From Bradyrhizobium sp. ORS 285 (lineage in GTDB: Bacteria; Pseudomonadota; Alphaproteobacteria; Rhizobiales; Xanthobacteraceae), in assembly GCF_900176205.1 (NCBI RefSeq), contig NZ_LT859959.1, forward strand, positions 7,553,001-7,617,000: a DNA stretch of 64,000 nucleotides. The letters run 5' to 3'. This document shows, piece by piece, positions 28,126 through 35,068 of this stretch. A model generated the notes under the pieces. The model was not told the origin of the DNA. It worked only from the letters and a program-made list of their open reading frames with translations, and made no database searches. The position numbers were made by a program, and so were the translations under genes. Within the stretch, counting starts at the first letter, position 1; the number at the start of each line of letters is the position of its first letter.

Positions 28126-28704
28126 ATGCGCCGGATGATGATTGCGTTTCTCCTGGCGGCCGCCGTCTTGCAGACCGTCATCGGCCCGGCCCTCGCCCAA
28201 GGCGGCGAGAACGAGGTCGAGGAGATCTATATCGGCCGCACCGTGCGCCATGGCCGCGTAGTGCCCTCGGATTTCTGCGCGCCGACCAAGACCGGCTTTG
28301 CGCCGGCGCTGGAAGACCAGCTCGCGGTCCAGTCCGTCAACGTGCAGCCCGGCGATGGCCGCATGACCGGCACCAACGACAAGAGCATCGGCGAGATGCG
28401 GGTGTGCATCGGGCAGGCGATGGACCCGACCCAGCTCGGCACCTACACCGAAGGCCAGCTCAACGGCATCGCCTTCACCGGCATCGGCGAGTGCCGGCTG
28501 GTGCGCGGCAATCTGCCGGAGGAGGGCATCCTCACCCACCGCTGCTTCATGGCGCTGTCGGGCTTGCCCGCGCCCTATGTCGGCGGTTTCCTGATCACCA
28601 GCTCGCTGTATTCGAAGACCCCGTTCGGGCCCGAGAGCTCGCCGCCGGGCTACGCCCAGGCCGGCATCATGATCGTTCGGCTGTGGAAGAAGCGGCTGCC
28701 CTGA
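28126..28704 (+). CDS. Secreted protein of unknown function
   Basis: 192 residues with an N-terminal signal peptide (MRRMMIAFLLAAAVLQTVIGPALAQ). The mature part has four cysteines (in DFCAPT, RVCIGQ, GECRLV and THRCFMALSG), probably two disulfides, and a beta-rich character. No named domain recognised. Codon use fits the neighbours, so it is a resident gene. A dispersed repeat begins 24 bases after its stop. Confidence 0.7.
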   Translation: MRRMMIAFLLAAAVLQTVIGPALAQGGENEVEEIYIGRTVRHGRVVPSDFCAPTKTGFAPALEDQLAVQSVNVQPGDGRMTGTNDKSIGEMRVCIGQAMDPTQLGTYTEGQLNGIAFTGIGECRLVRGNLPEEGILTHRCFMALSGLPAPYVGGFLITSSLYSKTPFGPESSPPGYAQAGIMIVRLWKKRLP

Positions 28705-28727
28705 GGCCGCCGTTCTCCACGCCTCCT

Positions 28728-28837
28728 AAAGCGCGATGAGATCAGGATGAATCGTCATCGCGCTTTAGGTTGTTGTTTGCGCATGATCTTTTCGGAAAAC
28801 CGCTGCGCACTTTTCCGGATCATGCTTTGAGCATGCT
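28728..28837. repeat. Dispersed repeat, AAAGCGCGATGA type, copy 1
   Basis: Two palindromes in a row. The first is AAAGCGCGATGA with its perfect inverse TCATCGCGCTTT, 15 bases apart. The second is GCATGATC-TTTTCGGAAAA … TTTTCCG-GATCATGC. A close copy lies at 58542-58648. Both copies follow or overlap gene ends, so they may act as transcription ends or mRNA stabilisers. Confidence 0.8.
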
Positions 28838-28915
28838 GTGATCGCGCGGAAACGCGTCATACCTTGATCGCCATGCCCCCGATGATCACGACGGCAGCAC
28901 GGCGATCTCAGTCTC

Positions 28916-29072
28916 ACCCTCCCCTCGAGGGGGAGGGTCGATCGCACGCGAAGCGGGCGAGCGGGGTGGGGTGAAGCCGCGGAAACCGGTGCAAGTGGAC
29001 AGACCACCCCACCCCGGCTCACACGCGCTTCGCGCCTATGAGCCGACCCTCCTCCTCCAGGGGAGGGTGATA
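28916..29072. repeat. Dispersed palindromic repeat, CCCTCCCCT…AGGGGAGGG type, copy 2
   Basis: It starts CCCTCCCCTCGAGGGGGAGG and then shares GGTCGATCGCACGCGAAGCG and GGCGAGCGGGGTGGGGTGA with copy 1 at 16438. It ends with the inverse of its beginning 10 bases before the stop of the GSCFA gene. The middle part differs between copies. Confidence 0.75.
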
Positions 29073-29081
29073 GTTCTCCGG

Positions 29082-30485
29082 TCAGGCCGGCGAGAAGGTC
29101 TGCACGAAGGCGCGCACCGTCGCCGACACCTTGTCCTCGGAGACGTGCCACGCCGCGCCGTCATCGGCCGCAAAGAAGCTGGAGGCATTGGAGCCGCCCC
29201 AGCGGAACACCTCGAAGGACGGCCAGTACCAGATGTCCTCGAGGTTCGAGTTGTTCACGACCTCGTGCGCGACCAGCCGCATCGTGCTCTTCGACAGGCA
29301 GTCGGCCTGCACCACCGATTCATATTCGAACGATGTGAGCAGCGGCACTGGCGACACCGTGACGATGACCTTGATGCCCGGCGAGATGCTCCTGACGAAG
29401 TCGATCAGATAGAGCACGTTGTCGACGTTCTCCTGCACGGTCGCGGTGCGGAACTTGTACTTCTCGGCCAGCGCCCGCGAGTTCAGCGCGGTCGGCCGCG
29501 GCAGCACGAAGGCGCCGGTCTCGCGGTCGAAGAAGGCGGCGGCCACGCCCAAGGTCAGGATGAAGACGTCGGCCTGCCGGATCACCGACAGCGTGTTCTC
29601 CTTGCTCGAGCCCGGCGGCAGCAGCTCGACGATGCGCTCGCGGATCTCCGGATCGATCTTTGCATCGCGCAGCCAGTCGACGAACACGCGGTTCGCGAAC
29701 GTGGTGTTGATGTATTCCGAGATCTCCATGTGGTGGCTGGAATAGCCGCTGTCGTTCAGGCTCTTCGACAGATTGCGCGCGAAGCACGAGCCCATCGTGA
29801 AGAAGCGCGTGCTCTTGTCGAGGAATTTCGGCGCGGCGGCGAGGTTGACGGCGATGTGGTTGGTGATCAGCGTCTGCAGATCGCCGAGAAAGTCCTTGGT
29901 CTCCGGATAGCGGCCGACCTTGGCGCGTCCCTTGACGTCCTTTGCCTTGCCCTTCTTGGCGTTGGAGCGCGCGATCTCCAGCGTCTCGCGATTGGTCGGC
30001 AGGTCATAGGCCGGGTCGAGCTTGATCGCCTTCTCGAGCGCGGCCACCGCCTCGTCGAACTCGTTGTTCTGGGTCAGGATCTCGCTGAGCGAGAAATAAT
30101 CGGCGGCCTGGTTGGAGGCGTGGGCGAGCTTGCGGAACAGCTCCATCGAGCGCGTGAACGGACCGACATGGCTGCAGCGCACGGCGGCGCTGCGGATCAG
30201 ATGCAGATTGCCCTCGGTCGCCTGCTCGAAAATCTGGGGGTTCTCGTCGAGGATCGCCAGCATCATGTCGCGCGCCTCGGCGCGCTTCTTGTGCGAGCCG
30301 TCGTCGATCAGCTGCGCATAGATGAAGCGGGCGTTGATGTCCTTGGGGTCGAGCTCGAGCAGCTTCTGGAAGGCGAGCTGCGCGCTGACGAAATCCTTGT
30401 CCTCGATATATTTGTAGGCGAGCGTCCGGATCTGGCCGAGGATCGATTGAAACTGCGTGTGACTGTCGAGGGCAGTGGTGCTCAT
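29082..30485 (-). CDS. TPR-GSCFA domain protein
   Basis: 467 residues. The first ~170 hold tetratricopeptide repeats (AQLAFQKLLELDPKDINARF and FDEAVAALEKAIKLDPAYD). A basic linker follows, KKGKAKDVKGRAK. From about 225 comes a GSCFA domain, opening with RFFTMGSCFARNLSKSLN (GSCFARN at 232-238) and continuing with EYINTTFANRVFVDWL and VFILTLGVAAAFFDRETG. GSCFA is an SGNH-hydrolase-like fold of unknown substrate, found with polysaccharide genes. The start ATG borders copy A of a 160-base direct repeat that forms its leader. The TPR-glycosyltransferase gene on the other side may work with it. Confidence 0.85.
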   Translation of the reverse strand: MSTTALDSHTQFQSILGQIRTLAYKYIEDKDFVSAQLAFQKLLELDPKDINARFIYAQLIDDGSHKKRAEARDMMLAILDENPQIFEQATEGNLHLIRSAAVRCSHVGPFTRSMELFRKLAHASNQAADYFSLSEILTQNNEFDEAVAALEKAIKLDPAYDLPTNRETLEIARSNAKKGKAKDVKGRAKVGRYPETKDFLGDLQTLITNHIAVNLAAAPKFLDKSTRFFTMGSCFARNLSKSLNDSGYSSHHMEISEYINTTFANRVFVDWLRDAKIDPEIRERIVELLPPGSSKENTLSVIRQADVFILTLGVAAAFFDRETGAFVLPRPTALNSRALAEKYKFRTATVQENVDNVLYLIDFVRSISPGIKVIVTVSPVPLLTSFEYESVVQADCLSKSTMRLVAHEVVNNSNLEDIWYWPSFEVFRWGGSNASSFFAADDGAAWHVSEDKVSATVRAFVQTFSPA

Positions 30486-30648
30486 GTCGAGGCTCGCCTT
30501 GTGTCTCGTTGCTGTTCGGCCGTTGATCCGGCTCGCTGCGGCTGCCAGAGCCGCGCGTCGTCGCGTCGGGCCGAATTGTCACGCGCGCACACAGCGCAGA
30601 CCGCGAGCGGGACATCTCGACCATGACTTTGGATACTGATCGCCACCG
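30486..30648. repeat. Direct repeat of ~160 bp, copy A (leader of the GSCFA gene)
   Basis: Beginning right at the GSCFA start codon, this stretch shares about 80 to 85 percent of its bases with 32861-33019 in the same orientation. Matching blocks include GCCTTGTGTCTCG, GTTGATCCGGCT, CGTCGTCGCGTCGG, then CAGACCGCGAGCGGGACATC and TCGACCATG, and CTGATCGCCACCG. It probably contains the minus-strand promoter of the GSCFA gene. Confidence 0.85.
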
Positions 30649-31032
30649 GCGGGGCCGCTGGCGTACGCCCGAGCGCAGCCGACATTTGCGGGATTCGAGC
30701 GAACAAAACGCCGGATCGCCACCTGCTGCCAGCGCGGGTATTCGTCCCGCGGCTCGCGCCGGACGATGGCGCGATTTGGGTTAAGCAATTCTTAACCGGG
30801 CGTGCCGGCGGCAAGGGATCGAGGTGAGCGCTGGTAAGCGAGAGCGCGCCTGACTCCATGCGCGCTGTCCTGACCTCGTCCTCTGCCGGCTTAGCTATGG
30901 AGGAATGGCGCACAGGATCAAACCTTGGACTAAACGTCATGGCTGGCGTCATTCGCGGTGATTTACACTGCTTGCTGCCGGCTAGTAGAATCAACTAATA
31001 GTTGCTGGTTGGACATTGGAAAGAAGACCTTG
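30649..31032. other. Intergenic region, divergent GSCFA and TPR-glycosyltransferase genes
   Basis: About 380 bases with no coding frame I can support. It should hold the plus-strand promoter for the TPR gene. GC content falls toward its right end (around 30950-31030), in step with the AT-richer gene that follows. Confidence 0.4.
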
Positions 31033-32901
31033 ATGAGCCGCCGCGAGCGCCGGGCTTCGCCCTCTCTCCGAGCATCGAAGACAAGCTCAAACGGCTCCAG
31101 GCTTGTCAATCCAGCTGCTCTTTATGAAACGGCGTTTGCCCAGTTTCAGGCCGGCAAGCTCCTGGAGGCGATGCGCTGTTGCCAGGACGCGCTTGCGGTC
31201 GACCCCAATCATTCGGATGCCATGCATCTCATGGGGCTTCTGTCGCTGCGGATGGGGCAGAATGGCCAGGCCATCGACTGGTTTGCGCGCGCGATCAAAT
31301 TGGCTCCCAAGAGCGACTACGTCTCAAGCCTTGGATCGGCGCTTCGCAAAGCGGGACGGTTGGAGGACGCCCTCAAGGCCTTCGACAAGGCGGTCTCGCT
31401 CCAACCGGACAATGCCCAGTATTGGAAGGATCTCGGAGCTGTTCTGGCAGAGCTGGATCGTCCGGATGACGCCATCCTGAGCTTGCGCCACGCTCTGCAA
31501 TTGTCGCCAGAATATGTGGACGCGGCCAATTTATGTGGCCTGCTGCTTTGCAGGCGGAATCGGTTTGCCGAAGCTCTCGAACTCTTCGACATCTCGGTGA
31601 AGGCAAACCCCGGCCAGGCAGAAGCGCTTCACATGCGCGCGCTCGTTCTTCAAAACCTGGGGCGGTTGGAAGAAGCGGCCGCCGATGGCCTGCGGTCGCA
31701 AATGCTCGATCCAGCCAATTTCGAGACGCACAATAATCTTGGCTGGGTGCTGCACCGGCTCGGGCGGCACGAACAGGCATTGGCCTGCTTTGATCGCGCC
31801 CTCTCGCTTCGGCCAGACTACGTGTTGGCTCTGAAGAACAAGGCGGATCTGCTGGCTGATGGCCTTCGATTCGAGGAGGCGATGGCTTGTCACGAGAGGG
31901 TCCAAACCATCGCGCCGAGTGATCCAATCACCATTTGGAACATGGCGTTGATCCACATGGTGACCGGAAATTTCGAAGCAGGCTGGCTGGGGCGTGAAAT
32001 CCGATGGAAGACGGGGCTCGGTATCGCCCATCCGGATTTTGCCCAGCCGCAATGGTCGGGGGACGACTGCATTCGGGGCAAGACGATCCTGATCTTCGCC
32101 GATGAAGGACTCGGAGATGCCTTCCAATTTGCCCGATATGTTCCGATGGTGGCGGAGCTCGGAGCCAAAGTAATCCTTGCGGTGCAGGACCCGGCCTCCT
32201 CGCTATTGTCGAGATTGGCGGGCGTGACTGAATGCATCCCGAGATCGACGGCGGCCTCGGCAAGCTTCGATTTGCACTGTTCCATGTCGAGCCTGCCGCT
32301 CGCGTTCAAGACGACGCTTCGCACGATTCCAGCCGATGTGCCCTATCTGCCGTCGCCGCTCCCGGCACGGCAAGCGGAGTGGGAGAGAAGGTTGGGTCCG
32401 CACGACAGGCTTCGTGTCGGGCTGGTCTGGTCAGGTAACCCCGGGCACAGCAACGATCGGAATAGGTCGGTGCCCTTGCAGCTCCTCACAAGACTGTTGG
32501 ACATCGATGCGCAATTCGTCAGCCTGCAGAAGGACGTCCGAGAGTCGGATAGGGACGTTCTAGCTGGACTCGACATCGTCGATACGACTGAGAGCCTGGC
32601 GGACTTCGACGACACTGCGGGACTTTTGTCCTGTTTGGATGTCGTCGTCACTGTCGACACGAGTGTCGCTCATCTCGCCGGCGGCCTCGGGCGTCCCGTA
32701 TGGATCCTCCTGCCCTATCGGCCCGATTACCGCTGGCTGCTCGGCCGCACGGATTCTCCGTGGTATCCGACAGCGCGTCTCTTCAGGCAGAACGAAGCAC
32801 GCGACTACGGCTGGGTCATCGATCAAGTGCGCCACGAATTGGCGGCCGAGGCCGCGGCGTTTCGAGGCGCGCCTTGTGTCTCGCTGCGGTTCGGCGGTTG
32901 A
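31033..32901 (+). CDS. TPR protein with C-terminal glycosyltransferase-9-like domain
   Basis: 622 residues. Residues ~35-320 are a run of about eight tetratricopeptide repeats (e.g. ALKAFDKAVSLQPDNAQYW and ALACFDRALSLRPDYVLALK). Residues ~360-610 resemble GT9 glycosyltransferases: KTILIFADEGLGDAFQFARY, RVGLVWSGNPGHSNDRNRS and VVTVDTSVAHLAGGLGRPVWILL. Such fusions are thought to glycosylate proteins or build surface sugars. Base composition is lower in GC than neighbours. The last 13 codons are encoded by copy B of the direct repeat, so the natural C-terminus may have been replaced. ATG 31033 is chosen over 30958, whose leader lacks coding character. Confidence 0.82.
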   Translation: MSRRERRASPSLRASKTSSNGSRLVNPAALYETAFAQFQAGKLLEAMRCCQDALAVDPNHSDAMHLMGLLSLRMGQNGQAIDWFARAIKLAPKSDYVSSLGSALRKAGRLEDALKAFDKAVSLQPDNAQYWKDLGAVLAELDRPDDAILSLRHALQLSPEYVDAANLCGLLLCRRNRFAEALELFDISVKANPGQAEALHMRALVLQNLGRLEEAAADGLRSQMLDPANFETHNNLGWVLHRLGRHEQALACFDRALSLRPDYVLALKNKADLLADGLRFEEAMACHERVQTIAPSDPITIWNMALIHMVTGNFEAGWLGREIRWKTGLGIAHPDFAQPQWSGDDCIRGKTILIFADEGLGDAFQFARYVPMVAELGAKVILAVQDPASSLLSRLAGVTECIPRSTAASASFDLHCSMSSLPLAFKTTLRTIPADVPYLPSPLPARQAEWERRLGPHDRLRVGLVWSGNPGHSNDRNRSVPLQLLTRLLDIDAQFVSLQKDVRESDRDVLAGLDIVDTTESLADFDDTAGLLSCLDVVVTVDTSVAHLAGGLGRPVWILLPYRPDYRWLLGRTDSPWYPTARLFRQNEARDYGWVIDQVRHELAAEAAAFRGAPCVSLRFGG

Positions 32902-33019
32902 TCCGGCTTGGGGCTGCCACAGCCGTGCGTCGTCGCGTCGGCTGAACTGAACGAGCGCACGCATCGCAGACCGCGAGCGGGACATCTCGACCATGGCTTT
33001 GGGTGCTGATCGCCACCGC
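32861..33019. repeat. Direct repeat of ~160 bp, copy B
   Basis: Same orientation as copy A at 30486. Copy B encodes the final residues FRGAPCVSLRFGG of the TPR protein and then continues past its stop. By analogy with copy A it is the leader of a leftward GSCFA-like gene, of which no coding part remains. The two copies lie 2.4 kb apart and bracket exactly the TPR gene. Confidence 0.85.
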
Positions 33020-33152
33020 CATGTCACTATTGCTCAAAGCACCCGCCAAGCGCAGAGTCGTCGTCCTTGCGGGAGCATCAAACGAGGGGGAAGTGATGCA
33101 GCGAGCCGATATACTTATCTGTGATATATTTCCTCGTGCCGAAATTGACCCG

Positions 33153-33323
33153 ATGTCGAAAAAGCCGAGATCGACGGATGTACCGCGATTTTGGATGCTC
33201 GAGCTTTGCAAGGCGCGCGATTTTCTCGATAAGGCAGAGCGGCTTCTAGACGAGTCGGAGGCGACTAACCGAACTGATGGATTCGGCGTACGCTATACGC
33301 GATCATATTTGCAGGTGGGCTAA
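33153..33323 (+). CDS. Possible small protein of unknown function
   Basis: A frame of 56 residues starting MSKKPRSTDVPRFWMLELC with an amphipathic, charged helix DFLDKAERLLDES. It could be real or a remnant. No Shine-Dalgarno of note precedes it. Composition is low-GC as in the next gene, and it lies 53 bases before it, on the same strand. I recognise no family. Confidence 0.25.
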   Translation: MSKKPRSTDVPRFWMLELCKARDFLDKAERLLDESEATNRTDGFGVRYTRSYLQVG

Positions 33324-33376
33324 CGTCATAAACTATGTCCAACCGGCCCACGGCATATTCGTGAGCGGAGGCGGCA

Positions 33377-33943
33377 GTGATTCCGTACACGTATGAGCAG
33401 ATGCAGGCAGTCGTTGATGAGATTGCGAAACAATCCGATCGTGGCGCAGCACTCGTTGCTGCATCCGCCGTCGACAACTTCTTAGAGTGTCTCATCATCG
33501 CAAGGCTGCCTCAGCTCGAGCCGAAACGGCAAAAAGCACTGTTCAGCCAACCAAATAGCCCATTATCAAGCTTCTCTTCTAAGATAGAGATTGGCTTCGC
33601 TCTCGGCCTTTTCGACGAAGAACGAAGGGTAGCTCTTCACCTAATACGTGACGTCCGCAACCGTTTTGCCCACAAAATGGATCCTATCAGGTTTGAAGAT
33701 CCAGATATTTGCGCAATGTTGGAGCAGCGACTTCCCACGGGCATCAAGGCATATAGGACTATGTCGTCGCGGGAGAAATTTCTCCTGATGGTCAATACTT
33801 TAATCCCCGTACTCGGCTTCGCCGCTTATTACCCTCAGATCAAGATCAACAGACTTGATTGTGAGCCGTCATTTCGCTCGTATGTTCAGGCGACGGTGGA
33901 CGTCCTGATGCGTCATGTGACGTCTAAAACGACAGGCGAATGA
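33377..33943 (+). CDS. MltR-like protein (mannitol repressor family fold)
   Basis: 188 residues. The core resembles MltR: DRGAALVAASAVDNFLECLI, then NSPLSSFSSKIEIGFALGL and LHLIRDVRNRFAHKMD. Enterobacterial MltR represses the mannitol operon without a DNA-binding motif; stand-alone relatives are common in accessory DNA and look like HEPN-type helical proteins (the R-N-x-F-A-H here fits the HEPN R-x4-6-H motif). No mannitol genes are near. The gene is visibly richer in A and T than the rest of the window, with different codon use, so it is probably acquired. Function could be regulatory or toxin-like. Confidence 0.65.
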   Translation: MIPYTYEQMQAVVDEIAKQSDRGAALVAASAVDNFLECLIIARLPQLEPKRQKALFSQPNSPLSSFSSKIEIGFALGLFDEERRVALHLIRDVRNRFAHKMDPIRFEDPDICAMLEQRLPTGIKAYRTMSSREKFLLMVNTLIPVLGFAAYYPQIKINRLDCEPSFRSYVQATVDVLMRHVTSKTTGE

Positions 33944-34204
33944 GAACCAAGATTGAAATGTCGGGCTCTCCGAAATCAGACGACAACTCGCCATTTAAGG
34001 TCAAACGGCTAGCCTCGATCTGGAGTTACGGTGACGCATTTATGTCCGAGTATTTTTCTCCGGCGAAGGTCTAGTTGACGCTTCGGGACATACTCAGGTG
34101 CAGATCGCGTTTACGATCAGTTCTAGGGCAACTCACCGCAGGAGATCCAGCCGCAGCGCGCATGGTGCCAGCAAACGCGATGGCTTCTGAATACCAGAAA
34201 ATTC
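33944..34204. other. AT-richer non-coding spacer after the MltR-like gene
   Basis: About 260 bases, compositionally like the MltR-like gene, with no supportable frame. It seems to be the end of an acquired patch. The GC-rich repeat begins at its right edge. Confidence 0.4.
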
Positions 34205-34600
34205 CTTGACGCCGACCCCAAATCAGTGGTCTTATCCCGCCATCCTGCTTCGCCGAGAGGGACGTATCGCGATCGTCACGGCACGTGAGGTGGGTTGCGG
34301 TGGCCGTGGCTTCGTCAGGCGCTTTTGCGCGACGACTGATGAGGTGCGGACGGCGAAGTCGCGTGGTCCTGGCGCCCCGAAGCTGGCGTCAAGGTCGCAG
34401 CGTTCATGACGAGCGCAGCGGGCGACGGGGGCAAGACAGCCGGTCCCCGGGGAGATCGCGTATAAGACGTAAAGCCACCGCGCGGGGAAGGCCGGATGTT
34501 CGGCCGTACCTGTGGTTCTGCCGCGTGCTTTTTTGCTGCACGCGGACCGCGGGTGTGGTCAGCACCCGGCCTTCCTCGCGCCCTCTCACCTGAAGAGGAC
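34205..34600. repeat. Long GC-rich non-coding repeat, dispersed in Bradyrhizobium-type genomes
   Basis: Contains the characteristic blocks TTATCCCGCCATCCTGCTTC, GAGAGGGACGTATCGCGATC, CGTGGTCCTGGCGCCCCGAA, ACAGCCGGTCCCCGGGGAGA and CACCCGGCCTTCCTCGCGCC. I recall this ordered set of blocks as a high-copy repeat in Bradyrhizobium sequences; this is memory, not a search. Frames across it are open only by chance. It may be a remnant of a non-autonomous element. Confidence 0.45.
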
Positions 34601-34747
34601 GCCGATTGCAGCAGAGCTCGGGCCGATCCGGCCGCGGGATCGCGGCGGCATGGGCGTCAGCAAGGCCGCAATGAGCGCCTCGCTGTTTGACAGAGTTCAT
34701 TGGGATCAGAGAGCCGGGCTTGGCTGAAGCACCTGGGGGGCTCAAAC

Positions 34748-34836
34748 GCCCGGCTTCGCCAAGTGGCTACGCCGAGCACGCTTCGCCCTTCGGGCCACTG
34801 CGCGGCTGCGCCACGCGTAGCCCGAAGGGCGAAGCG
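34748..34836 (-). repeat. tRNA-adjacent palindromic element, copy 2
   Basis: Read on the minus strand it starts right after the CCA of tRNA-Thr. Perfect 17-base arms, CGCTTCGCCCTTCGGGC and GCCCGAAGGGCGAAGCG, enclose a 24-base loop. Then comes a second palindromic part ending GGCGAAGCCGGGC. It is nearly identical to the element after tRNA-Ala at 17582. Confidence 0.85.
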
Positions 34837-34912
34837 TGGTGCCGCAAGAGGGACTCGAACCCCCGACCCCGTCATTACGAATGACGTGCTCTACCAGCTG
34901 AGCTATTGCGGC
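34837..34912 (-). tRNA. tRNA-Thr (anticodon CGT)
   Basis: A complete cloverleaf with encoded CCA. Acceptor GCCGCAA pairs with TTGCGGC. The anticodon stem CGTCA/TGACG holds the loop TTCGTAA, so anticodon CGT, reading ACG. Its 3' end faces the AT-richer patch and repeats on the left, the usual geometry for an island inserted at a tRNA. Confidence 0.95.
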
Positions 34913-35068
34913 GAACCAAAGCGGTGCGTGCCCGGCACGGGCCGGACGACGCGGACGCGCTCCTGATATCGGGCGAACGGGCGGTTGGCAAGGACAACCC
35001 GTGCCGCCCGGGGCCGGAATCGAGCCGGTGTGACCGGAACGGCTGGCCAGCCTGGCCGTTCGCCGGCC

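Noticed and set aside
30958-31032. Upstream start for the TPR-glycosyltransferase
   Set aside because: The extra 25 residues (MIYTACCRLVESTNSCW…) do not look like a signal or a TPR helix; the start at 31033 is simpler.
33003-33152. N-terminal extension of the small frame at 33153
   Set aside because: Its first part lies in copy B of the direct repeat and lacks coding character; only the part from 33153 is kept, with low confidence.
34206-34727. Several short frames near tRNA-Thr
   Set aside because: They fall in the non-coding repeat, are Arg/Ala-rich in all frames and have no ribosome-binding sites or domains.
34837-34912. An att site formed by duplication of the tRNA-Thr 3' end
   Set aside because: No second copy of the tRNA 3' end was seen between 30 and 35 kb, and no integrase is present.
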